From NCBI GenBank assembly GCA_000719025.1, contig JODP01000004.1, positions 1-64,000 of the forward strand: DNA of 64,000 nt, given 5' to 3'. A program made the translations under genes and the position numbers. This document shows, piece by piece, positions 34,965 to 42,912 of this stretch. The DNA is from Kineosporia aurantiaca JCM 3230 (GTDB lineage: Bacteria; Actinomycetota; Actinomycetes; Actinomycetales; Kineosporiaceae). Every line of letters starts with the position of its first letter. Position 1 is the first letter of the stretch. A model generated the notes under the pieces. The model saw only the letters and a list, made by a program, of their open reading frames with translations. It was not told where the DNA came from and did no database searches.

Positions 34965-35483
34965 ATGATCGTCGCCGCCCCCGATGCTCTGACCACCGTG
35001 CTGCCGAACTCCCGCCTGGCGCCCTTCGCGGAAGACGACCTGGCCGAGCTGGTCGTGCTGCAAAGGTGTTGCTGGGTGCAGGAAATGCTGCTGAACGACA
35101 CAACGGACATACCGGCCCTGCGCGAGACCCACGAGCAGGTACAGACCTGGGCCCAGGCCTGGACCACGCTGGTCGTGCGCAGGCACAGGCGTCTGGTCGC
35201 CGCCGTCCGGGGCCGGGTCGAGGCGGAGCAGACCCGTTGGCAGGTCGGCCGGCTGATGGTCGCCCCGGACCTGACCGGCCGCGGGCTGGGCTCGGCCCTG
35301 CTCAAGGTGATCGAGGCCGAGGCGCCGGCCTCCACGCGCGAGTTCGTGCTGTTCACCGGGCGGCGCAGCCAGGCGAACATCCGGCTCTACGAGCGCGGCG
35401 GCTACCGACTGGCCCCGCTGCCGGACCCGATGCCGCCCGGTCACATCGGCGACGCCGTCTACCTGGTCAAGCCGGCTCTCTGA
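34965..35483 (+). CDS. GNAT-family N-acetyltransferase
   Basis: 172 residues from ATG 34965. The acetyl-CoA site reads VGRLMVAPDLTGRGLGSALL (Q/RxxGxG/A as LTGRGLG), followed by FTGRRSQANIRLYERGGYR. It transfers acetyl from acetyl-CoA to an unknown amine. Divergent from the ArsR gene and convergent with the monooxygenase at 35496, 12 bases apart. Confidence 0.88.
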   Translation: MIVAAPDALTTVLPNSRLAPFAEDDLAELVVLQRCCWVQEMLLNDTTDIPALRETHEQVQTWAQAWTTLVVRRHRRLVAAVRGRVEAEQTRWQVGRLMVAPDLTGRGLGSALLKVIEAEAPASTREFVLFTGRRSQANIRLYERGGYRLAPLPDPMPPGHIGDAVYLVKPAL

Positions 35484-35495
35484 GCAGAGAACCGA

Positions 35496-36809
35496 TCAGG
35501 GAACACGGCGGTACTGGCTCTCCGGCCTGGGAAGGCCGAAGTGCTCGCGCAGGGTCGTGCCCTCATAAGCCTCGCGGAACAGGCCACGCCTGCGCAGTTC
35601 GGGCACGACGAGGTCGACGAAGTTGTCCAACCCGGAGGGCAGGAGGTCGACGTTGAGCACGAACCCGTCCGCGGCGCCGGCGGTGAACCATTCCTCCATC
35701 AGATCCGCCACGTTCTGGGCATCGCCCACGACGGTCAGGAACTTCTCGTTGCGGGCCAGGAGTTCGCGCACGGTCAGGTTCTCCCGCAGTGCCCGGTCGA
35801 CCAACGACTGAGCCATCCCCTGGGAGCCCGTTTCCAGCGTCCGTACGCCCTTGATCACGTGGTCCGGCAAAGGGGCGTCGAGATCAAGGGACGAGGGGTG
35901 GGTACCGAGCCGCTTGGCGAGTTCGGCGAGGTCACCCGAGCGGTCGGCGAGGGTGTCCATCCGTGCCTTGCGCTCCCGGGCGGCTTCCGCGCTCACCCCG
36001 ACCACGGGCGACAACCCCATCATGACCTTCGGCAGTCCCTCCGGACGTCCATACCGGCGAGCGCGTTCCTTGACGTCACGCGCGTACTCCTGCGCGTCCT
36101 CGAGCGTCACGTGAGCGGCGTACACGATCTCGGCATAACGGGCAGCCAGATCTCTTCCCTGCTCGGAGGCGCCGGCCTGGGTAATCACCGGACGCCCCTG
36201 CGGCGAGCGGGGTAGGGGCAGCGTCCCCTTCACCGCAAACCATTCGCCCTCGTGCTCGATCTGGTGCACCTTCGTCGCGTCCGCGAACACCCCGGTCTCC
36301 GGGTCGGCGACGACCGCGTCGTCCTCCCAGCTGTCCCAGAACTTGTTCATCACGTCGAGGAACTCGGCCGCCCGCGCATAGCGGACCTCGTGCGCGGGGA
36401 GGTCGCGGGTGCCGAAGTGGGCGGCGAAGACCGGACTGTAGGTGGTGACGGCGTTGATCGACATCCGCCCGCCGCTCATGTGGTCCAGCGAGGCGAAGCG
36501 GCGGGCCAGGTTGTACGGCTCATTGAAGGTGGTGGACACCGTGCCGATGAAGCCGAGCCGCTCGGTCGCCTGCGCCATCGCCGCCATCAGCAGGGTCGGT
36601 TCCAGGCCACTGAGCAACGGACGCTTGTCCGGACGGGCGACCTCGGGCACGTCAGCGAGCAGCAGGACATCGAACAGGCCGCGCTCGGCGATCCTCGCCA
36701 CCTGGAGGTAGTGCTCGACGTCGGACCACATCGGTGCTCCGGGGTCACGCAGTTTCCAGGCAGCGGGGTGGCTACCCACACCGATCACGCTGACACCGAG
36801 ATGCATCAT
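35496..36809 (-). CDS. Flavin-dependent monooxygenase of the LLM class (NtaA/SnaA/DszA family), copy 1
   Basis: 437 residues from ATG 36809; an in-frame GTG at 36833 could add eight residues. Family signatures: RIAERGLFDVLLLADV, FNEPYNLARRFASLDHMSGG, and GRPVITQAGASEQGRDLAAR. It uses reduced FMN supplied by a partner reductase and O2, and relatives attack C-N, C-S or ketone substrates; the substrate here is unknown. Two similar genes lie at 54258 and 60821, but this one is the most divergent. It faces an IclR gene across 60 bases containing a perfect palindrome, so it is probably controlled by that regulator. Confidence 0.88.
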   Translation of the reverse strand: MMHLGVSVIGVGSHPAAWKLRDPGAPMWSDVEHYLQVARIAERGLFDVLLLADVPEVARPDKRPLLSGLEPTLLMAAMAQATERLGFIGTVSTTFNEPYNLARRFASLDHMSGGRMSINAVTTYSPVFAAHFGTRDLPAHEVRYARAAEFLDVMNKFWDSWEDDAVVADPETGVFADATKVHQIEHEGEWFAVKGTLPLPRSPQGRPVITQAGASEQGRDLAARYAEIVYAAHVTLEDAQEYARDVKERARRYGRPEGLPKVMMGLSPVVGVSAEAARERKARMDTLADRSGDLAELAKRLGTHPSSLDLDAPLPDHVIKGVRTLETGSQGMAQSLVDRALRENLTVRELLARNEKFLTVVGDAQNVADLMEEWFTAGAADGFVLNVDLLPSGLDNFVDLVVPELRRRGLFREAYEGTTLREHFGLPRPESQYRRVP

Positions 36810-36851
36810 GCCGGGACCGTAAGAGTGCCCCACCCCACCTGACCAGGCTCA

Positions 36852-36868
36852 CTTCCATAGCATGGAAG
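36852..36868. promoter_or_regulatory. Palindromic operator candidate for the IclR regulator
   Basis: CTTCCATAGCATGGAAG: perfect 7-base arms with a 3-base centre, ending one base before the ATG of the IclR gene and 42 bases before the divergent monooxygenase start. TTCCA/TGGAA arms resemble known IclR-family sites (IclR itself binds TGGAAAtnATTTCCA-like DNA). Binding here would block the IclR gene's own translation-start region. Confidence 0.6.
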
Positions 36869-36869
36869 C

Positions 36870-37649
36870 ATGGTGCGCAGGCCCGACCCCCAGACCATGC
36901 TGCAACGCGGCCTGGCCGTGCTCGGGGCCTTCGACGCGGACCATCCCGTGCTGACCCTGACCGAGATCGCCGGGCGCACCGGCTTCGCCCTGAGCACCAC
37001 CTCACGCCTGGTGGGTCAGCTTCAGGAGTGGGGAGCGCTGGCCCGCTCCGACGCCCGCGAGTACACGATCGGCCCCCGCGTCTGGGACCTGGGACTGCTC
37101 TCGAACGTCCATCGACAGGTTCGCGTTGCCGGGCTCCCGGTGCTGAGGGACGTTTTCGCGACCACCCGCCAGAACGTCCACCTGGCTGTACGGGAGGGTT
37201 CCTCGGCGCTGTTCGTCGAGCGCCTGTCCGAACCCCGCACGGCCGGACTGACCAGCCGGCCGGGCAACCGCATCCCGCTCTATGCCTGCGCCGTGGGCAA
37301 GGCGATGCTCGCGCACGCCACGGACGAGGTGGTGCGGGAAGCCCTGAGCGACGCCGTGGCCCTGACCGATCGCACCATCACCTCCTACGACGGCCTGGTC
37401 TCGGAACTGGCCCGGGTGCGGGAGCAGGGGTACGCGCGCACGGTGCAGGAGTTCTCAGCCGTCGGCCAGTCGGTGGGCGCCCCGATCCTCGACGCGCACG
37501 GCACGGCGATCGCCGCGATCGGGATCGTGGCCGAGTCGGACGCCCAGGACCTGGACCGGCTGGCCCCGGTGCTGCAGATCGCCGGCCGGGCCATCGCCCG
37601 GCGCCTGGATCCGCGGGCGGAACACGCCTACGCCGCCGGGCGCGGCTAG
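36870..37649 (+). CDS. IclR-family transcriptional regulator
   Basis: 259 residues. Winged helix at about 8-70 (MLQRGLAVLGAFDADHPVLT, IAGRTGFALSTTSRLVGQL), ligand domain from 80 on (AVREGSSALFVERL, RIPLYACAVGKAMLAH, SVGAPILDAHGTAIAAIGI). IclR proteins sense small aromatic or organic acids and control adjacent catabolic genes. It lies between the divergent LLM monooxygenase and a same-strand hydrolase/transporter set, both plausible targets. A short hairpin (GCCAGGC/GCCTGGC) follows its stop. Confidence 0.92.
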   Translation: MVRRPDPQTMLQRGLAVLGAFDADHPVLTLTEIAGRTGFALSTTSRLVGQLQEWGALARSDAREYTIGPRVWDLGLLSNVHRQVRVAGLPVLRDVFATTRQNVHLAVREGSSALFVERLSEPRTAGLTSRPGNRIPLYACAVGKAMLAHATDEVVREALSDAVALTDRTITSYDGLVSELARVREQGYARTVQEFSAVGQSVGAPILDAHGTAIAAIGIVAESDAQDLDRLAPVLQIAGRAIARRLDPRAEHAYAAGRG

Positions 37650-37797
37650 GTCGCCCCCGACCCCAGGAAAGGCCAGGCCGGCGCCTGGCAATCGGTTGTC
37701 AATGTCGCTCCGCGATTCTTCGGTGGGGCACCAGGCCGGGCGTCACTTCCCGGTCCGCTCCCCCTGTCGGCCTGCGAGCGATCTTGAAGGACCTTGA

Positions 37798-38649
37798 ATG
37801 AGCCCCCTCAGTACGGGAACCCGGGCGGTGACGGTCGCCGGCACCCGGGTCGTCTACCACGTGGCCGGGACCGGCCCGGTCATGGTCGCCCACTCGGGCG
37901 GTCCCGGTGTCGGGTCCGGCTACCTGCGCTCGGAGGCGCTGGAAAAGCGCTTCACCATGGTCTATCCCGAGCCACCGGGCACCGGTGAATCCGATCCGCT
38001 GCCCGAAGGGGCGAGCTACGTCGAGACTTACGTGGACTTCCTCTACGCTCTGGTCGAGCATCTCGACATACCCCAGGTGTACCTGCTCGGCCATTCCCAC
38101 GGCGGATTCGTGGCCCAGCGGTTCGCCCTCCGGTACCCCGACCGGGTCGCGGGTCTCGCCCTCTACAGCACCTCCCCCATGACCGGGCCCGAATTCTCGG
38201 CCGCGGTGCAGAAGGCGATTCTGGCTTATCCGCAACGGCATCCGGATGTTCCGGATACCGCTGAGGTGGTGGCCGCCCTCGCGCAGGACGACACCGGCAT
38301 GAGTGCCGACGAGAAGAGCGTCCTTCTGCGCCAGGCCCTTCCCATCTACTTCGCCGACTTCTGGGGTCGGCGTCGGCCCGAGTTCGAGGAACTGCGCGGC
38401 GGTGTCTACGCGTGGCCCCAGCATTTCGCCACGCGGGTCGTCGACTACCGCGACGAGGTGTCCGCGATCAAGGCACCGACCGTGATCGTCACCGGCCGGC
38501 ACGACTTCATCTGCGGGCCGGTCTGGGCGCAGATGCTGTTCGACCGGATCCCCGGCTCCCGGCTGGTGATCCTGGAGAACAGCGGGCACTTCGCCCAGCA
38601 GGAAGAGCCCGAGGCCTTCCTTGAGGCCGTGACCTCCCTGCTCCCCTGA
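37798..38649 (+). CDS. Alpha/beta hydrolase, copy 1
   Basis: 283 residues; GAAGGACC precedes the ATG. HSGGPGVGSGYLR is the oxyanion region, GHSHGG holds the nucleophile Ser, GRHDFICGP supplies the acid, and SGHFAQQEEP the catalytic His. The fold is closest to proline-iminopeptidase/S33-like hydrolases, but the substrate is unknown. A clear paralogue at 50356 shares long identical blocks (FTMVYPEPPGTG, LLGHSHGGFVA, LPIYFADFWGRR). It is followed 59 bases later by DUF3311 and a sodium-solute symporter gene. Confidence 0.9.
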   Translation: MSPLSTGTRAVTVAGTRVVYHVAGTGPVMVAHSGGPGVGSGYLRSEALEKRFTMVYPEPPGTGESDPLPEGASYVETYVDFLYALVEHLDIPQVYLLGHSHGGFVAQRFALRYPDRVAGLALYSTSPMTGPEFSAAVQKAILAYPQRHPDVPDTAEVVAALAQDDTGMSADEKSVLLRQALPIYFADFWGRRRPEFEELRGGVYAWPQHFATRVVDYRDEVSAIKAPTVIVTGRHDFICGPVWAQMLFDRIPGSRLVILENSGHFAQQEEPEAFLEAVTSLLP

Positions 38650-38708
38650 TCTTTCGGGCCGCCCCTCGGCGCCCGATGCGTCTCACGAGAAAAGGAAAAC
38701 AAGGAACG

Positions 38709-38939
38709 ATGGCAACGCCGTACCGGCCGGACCAGCCGGACCGTAAGCAGTCGGACGCCAGTTGGTGGAACTGGCTCCTCCTGGTCCCGATCATCATCCC
38801 GTTGAGCACACCCCTGTTCAACCACAAGACCCCGCAGTTCCTGGACTTCCCGCTGTTCTACTGGCTGCAACTGGCGTTCGTGCTGCTCGGCGTCGGCTGC
38901 ACCGCGGTGGTCTACAACCGCACGAAGCGGAAGGACTGA
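38709..38939 (+). CDS. DUF3311 small membrane protein, symporter partner
   Basis: 76 residues, two membrane helices (WWNWLLLVPIIIPLSTPLF and FYWLQLAFVLLGVGCTAVVY), ending RTKRKD. This matches DUF3311, short proteins encoded directly before SSF-family monocarboxylate symporters and probably part of the transporter. AAGGAACG before the ATG. The symporter's GTG follows its stop after three bases. Confidence 0.85.
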   Translation: MATPYRPDQPDRKQSDASWWNWLLLVPIIIPLSTPLFNHKTPQFLDFPLFYWLQLAFVLLGVGCTAVVYNRTKRKD

Positions 38940-38942
38940 GCC

Positions 38943-40510
38943 GTGCCCAACGCTTCCGACCACGTCACCGAACTGGTCATCTTCATCACCCTGTTCGCGG
39001 CCGTCTCCGTCCTCGGGTTCGTCGCGGCCCGCTGGCGCCGCGCCGAATCGCTCGACCACCTGGACGAATGGGGTCTGGGCGGACGTCGTTTCGGCGCCTG
39101 GGTCACCTGGTTCCTGCTCGGCGGCGACCTCTACACCGCGTACACGTTCGTCGCCGTCCCGGCCCTGGTCTTCGCTTCGGGGGCCATCGGTTTCTACGCC
39201 GTGCCGTACACGATCATCATGTACCCGATCGTGTTCTACGTCATGACCCGGCTCTGGTCGGTCAGCTACCGGCACGGCTACGTGACCCCGGCCGACTTCG
39301 TCCGCGGCCGCTTCGGCTCCCCCACCCTGGCCCTGCTGGTCGCTCTGACCGGCATCGTCGCCACCATGCCGTACATCGCCCTGCAGCTGATCGGCATCCA
39401 GGCCGTGCTGAAGGTGACTGGCGTGACCGGGCACCTGCCGATCATCATCGCGTTCCTGATCCTGGCCGTCTACACGTACAGTTCGGGTCTGCGGGCCCCG
39501 GCGCTGATCGCGTTCGTCAAGGACACCCTGATCTACCTGGTGATCATCGTCGCCGTGATCGTGATCCCCTACAAGCTCGGCGGCTGGTGCTGAACGCGAA
39601 CAACCAGCTGCAGTACATCACCCTGGCCCTGGGTTCCGCGCTCGCCCTGTTCCTCTACCCGCACTCGCTGACCAGTGTGCTGGCGGCCAAGAACCGGGAC
39701 ACGATCAAGAAGAACATGTCGGCCCTGCCCGCCTACACGTTCCTCCTGGGCCTGATCGCGCTGCTCGGCTACATGGCTCTGGCGGCGGGTAAGGCCTGGG
39801 GCGTGGCCCCGGTGGTGGGTTCCAACGGCAAGGCCGACACCAACACCATCGTGCCGATGCTGTTCGACAAGATGTTCCCGGACTGGTTCGCCGGAATCTC
39901 CTTCGCCGCCATCGCGATCGGGGCGCTGGTGCCGGCCTCGATCATGTCGATCGCTGCGGCCAACCTGTTCACCCGCAACGTCTACAAGGAATACCTCAAG
40001 CGCGACGCGAGCCCGGCCCAGGAGGCCTCGGTCAGCAAGATCACCTCGCTGGTGGTCAAGGTCGGGGCGGTCGCGGTGATCCTCTTCCTCGACCCGCAGT
40101 TCGCCATCGATCTGCAGCTGATCGGCGGCGTGCTGATCCTGCAGACCCTCCCGGCGGTGGCGATCGGCGTCTTCACCCGCTGGCTGCACCCCTGGGCGCT
40201 GAGTTCCGGGCTGGTGGCCGGTCTGGCCGTCGGGATCGGGATGCTCTACCAGATCCCCAATCCCAACAACGGCAAGGAGCACTTCGGCGGCTCGGCCTAC
40301 AAGCTGTCCCTGGCCGGATTCGACTCCGACAAGCAGATCTACGTCGGGTTCGTGGCCCTGCTGGCCAACCTGCTGGTGACCCTCGTCCTGACGGTGATCC
40401 TGCGGCGGCTGGGCGCTCCCCAGGGCACCGACGCCACCCAGGTCGAGGACTACACGGCCGAACGACCGGCCGAAGCGGCTGCGCCCGCGGCGGCGCTGGC
40501 CGTGGACTGA
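38943..40510 (+). pseudogene. Sodium:solute symporter (SSF, MctP-like), broken by an out-of-frame deletion
   Basis: The N-terminal part, 216 residues from a GTG at 38943 to TGA at 39591-39593, is a good SSF start (helices, YVTPADFVRGRFGSP, ALQLIGIQAVLKVTG, IPYKLGGW). The remaining 300 residues continue in another frame from LVLNANNQLQYITLALGSA to the stop at 40508-40510, with every later helix intact. At the junction (about 39583-39600), the loop that normally links GGW to LNANNQ, some 20-30 residues in relatives, is missing. So a small internal deletion has removed coding sequence and shifted the frame. Unless this is an assembly error, no full symporter is made. Confidence 0.8.
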
Positions 40511-40522
40511 CCAGGCCCACCG

Positions 40523-40552
40523 AAGGGGCCCCGGATCATCCGGGGCCCCTTT
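40523..40552. terminator. Rho-independent-type terminator hairpin
   Basis: AAGGGGCCCCGGAT pairs perfectly with ATCCGGGGCCCCTT across a one-base centre, followed by TTCGCCTTTC. It lies between the convergent symporter and AraC genes and could stop both. Confidence 0.85.
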
Positions 40553-40577
40553 CGCCTTTCCCGCCTTTCGGGAACGG

Positions 40578-41423
40578 TCAGGAGTGGTACCTACGCCACT
40601 GGGACGGGCTGACCCCGGCCATCCGCCGGAAAGTGGCCGCGAAGTGCGACGCGGTCTTGAACCCGCACCGGGAGGCGATCTCCTCGACCCGCAGATCGGT
40701 CTTCACCAGCAGCCGCTTCGCCTCGGCCAGACGCAGCCGCAGCAGGTACTGCCAGGGCGTCTCACCGGTCACCGCGACCATCATCCGGGTCAGCCGGAAC
40801 TCGCTGACCCCCACCTGCTCACACAACTCCGGGATCGAGGTCAGCTGCCCGACCGCGTCCCGGAACAGCCGCAGGAGCCGGCGCTTGGGCACCGCACCGA
40901 CCCGGGCCTCCTTCTCGGCGAGCTGGGTGAGCACGTGGGCGGCCAAAAACGCGGCGGTCACCTCGGCGTACCCGCTGGGGCCGTGGTCCCGGGCCGACCG
41001 GGCCAGCGCCCGGACCGTGTTGGCCAGGACCGGGTCGACCATCAGCGACGAACCCGGAAGGTCCAGCCCCAGGCTCTCGGCCGTGAGCCGCATCAGGGCG
41101 GGCGGCAGGAACACCTGGATCGTCTTCAGGGGCAGGGTGCTGGTCACCCGCCAGCGGAACTGGCACTCGCGGTCGGCCGGCATCAGCAGCACCGCCCCGG
41201 TCCGGGCGTCCCCGTTGGACCAGCCGGTCTCGTCCCACAGCTCGGCGGCCGCACTCCCCTGGCTGATCAGCGTGAGCGTGTCCTCCGGGCGGGCCGGGAC
41301 GTGCGCGTCGTGGGCCGAGGCGGCGTACACCCGCTCCTCGATTCTCAGGGCCGTCCAGTCGGTCTCCAGCGCGCTGTCGAAGAGCAGCCACGAAACGTCC
41401 TTGAGCAGTGTCGGACCGGTCAT
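40578..41423 (-). CDS. AraC-family transcriptional regulator
   Basis: 281 residues from ATG 41423. The C-terminal AraC DNA-binding domain is complete: VSEFRLTRMMVAVTGETPWQ YLLRLRLAEAKRLL, then VEEIASRCGFKTASHFAATF RRMAGVSPSQWRR. The N-terminal half is cupin-like (HVPARPEDTLTLISQGSAA). Targets are unknown; the nearest genes are the broken symporter and a lipoprotein. The start before 41465 adds Gly/Met residues without family support. Confidence 0.88.
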   Translation of the reverse strand: MTGPTLLKDVSWLLFDSALETDWTALRIEERVYAASAHDAHVPARPEDTLTLISQGSAAAELWDETGWSNGDARTGAVLLMPADRECQFRWRVTSTLPLKTIQVFLPPALMRLTAESLGLDLPGSSLMVDPVLANTVRALARSARDHGPSGYAEVTAAFLAAHVLTQLAEKEARVGAVPKRRLLRLFRDAVGQLTSIPELCEQVGVSEFRLTRMMVAVTGETPWQYLLRLRLAEAKRLLVKTDLRVEEIASRCGFKTASHFAATFRRMAGVSPSQWRRYHS

Positions 41424-41554
41424 CCCACCAGCCTGGCCGCCGGGTCTGAACCATTGCTGGATCACCAGTGGACGAAGCGCCCGACCCGCCCTGACACGGA
41501 TCTAGAACCTTCCTGCGAGCCTCGTTCCGGAGCCCGGGACCGGCCCGGGCCCGG

Positions 41555-42151
41555 ATGAAGGGACTGCTTTCCGTGCGCAGGAATGACTTTCCGGTGATCG
41601 GCCTGTTCGTGCTGCTGGTCACCCTGGCCACCTCGGCCTGCTCGTCGGGCTCGGACCCGGCTTCGACCGCCGCTTCGGCACCGGCCTCGGACCCGCAGGC
41701 CAAGGTCGCCACGCTGGAAACCGGGGCCGCCCGGGCCAGCTCACCGAAGCCGTCGGGCAAGGAGATCCGCGAGCGGATCGACATGACCGAGGCGGAGAAG
41801 CAGGCGCTGCAGAAGCCGTACATGAAGTGCATGAAGCAGCACGGGACCGACGTCCTGGCCCGTCGCGGCGCCGGTCAGGGGCCGGACGCGAAGTCGGACG
41901 CGGCGAACGCCGCCTGCGAGTCGCTGCTGCCCCTGCCCGCCTGGGAACTGGACCCGGCTAACCCGGAGGCCCGCGAGTTCGCCCAGAAAGAGCGGGACTG
42001 CCTCAAGGGCAAGGGGGTGCGCTACGCGGAGATCTCCGAGGACGGCGCCGGGGTCTCGTTCGGCGGTCAGGACAACGACGCCGAGTCGATCACGCTCGGC
42101 CTGAAGTACGCGCCCGAGTGCGAGCGTGAGGTGGCCGCCCAGACCCGCTGA
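41555..42151 (+). CDS. Lipoprotein of unknown function
   Basis: 198 residues. Signal peptide with lipobox TSAC at about residues 26-29, then a Ser/Ala linker. The folded part has three or four Cys (MKCMKQHG, NAACESLL, ERDCLKGKG, PECERE) that could pair in the oxidising exterior. A family of actinobacterial lipoproteins with CM...H...C patterns exists near two-component systems, but I cannot name it. It lies 71 bases before a response regulator in the same direction, a common place for an accessory sensor protein. Confidence 0.75.
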   Translation: MKGLLSVRRNDFPVIGLFVLLVTLATSACSSGSDPASTAASAPASDPQAKVATLETGAARASSPKPSGKEIRERIDMTEAEKQALQKPYMKCMKQHGTDVLARRGAGQGPDAKSDAANAACESLLPLPAWELDPANPEAREFAQKERDCLKGKGVRYAEISEDGAGVSFGGQDNDAESITLGLKYAPECEREVAAQTR

Positions 42152-42222
42152 TCGTTTGAGGAAGTTGTCAGATTTGGCCCCGGATCGGGGTTCGGACCCG
42201 GAAACCGTTTAGCATCAGCCCG

Positions 42223-42912
42223 GTGGGACGGGTACTGGTAGCTGAGGACGACACCCGGCAGGCCGAGACGCTGCGCCGCTACCTGGTGGCCGAAGGTCAC
42301 TCGGCGACGCTCGTGCACGACGGGAGGAGCGCCCTCGAGCAGGCCCGGGCGAATGCTCCCGACCTGCTGGTGCTGGACGTGATGATGCCCGGGCCGGACG
42401 GTCTCACGGTCTGCCGGACCCTGCGGGAGGAATCGCGTCTGCCGATCCTCATGCTCACCGCCCTGTCCACGGTGGACGACCGGGTGGTGGGTCTGGACGC
42501 GGGGGCCGACGACTACCTGACCAAGCCCTACAGCCCCCGGGAGTTCATGGCCCGGGTCCGGACCCTGCTGCGCCGCACCGCAACGACCGACCAGGACGAA
42601 CTCCCGGCCTACCGGGTGGGTGCCCTGACGGTGAGCCCGGACCAGCACGAGGTCACCCTGAACGGCCTCCAGATCAACTGCACGCCGGGAGAACTGGCCA
42701 TCCTCAGCGCGCTGGCCCGGCGTCCTGGACGGGTCCTGAGCCGGTCGCAGCTCCTGGTCCACACCCGCGGCCTGGACCGCGACTCCACCGAGCGCACCAT
42801 CGACTTCCACGTGATGAACCTGCGCCGCAAACTCGAGGAGAACCCACGCCGGCCGCAGTACCTACTCACCGTTTTCGGCGTCGGGTACCGCCTGGCCGCC
42901 GGGAAACCGTGA
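42223..42912 (+). CDS. OmpR-family response regulator
   Basis: 229 residues from GTG. Receiver domain with AEDD, phospho-acceptor in LLVLDVMMPGPDG, T in MLTALS and K in LTKPYSP; then a winged-helix DNA-binding domain (LTVSPDQHEVTLNGLQINCT, FHVMNLRRKLEENPRRPQYL). Overlaps the sensor kinase gene by four bases (GTGA), so the two are a coupled pair. Confidence 0.95.
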   Translation: MGRVLVAEDDTRQAETLRRYLVAEGHSATLVHDGRSALEQARANAPDLLVLDVMMPGPDGLTVCRTLREESRLPILMLTALSTVDDRVVGLDAGADDYLTKPYSPREFMARVRTLLRRTATTDQDELPAYRVGALTVSPDQHEVTLNGLQINCTPGELAILSALARRPGRVLSRSQLLVHTRGLDRDSTERTIDFHVMNLRRKLEENPRRPQYLLTVFGVGYRLAAGKP

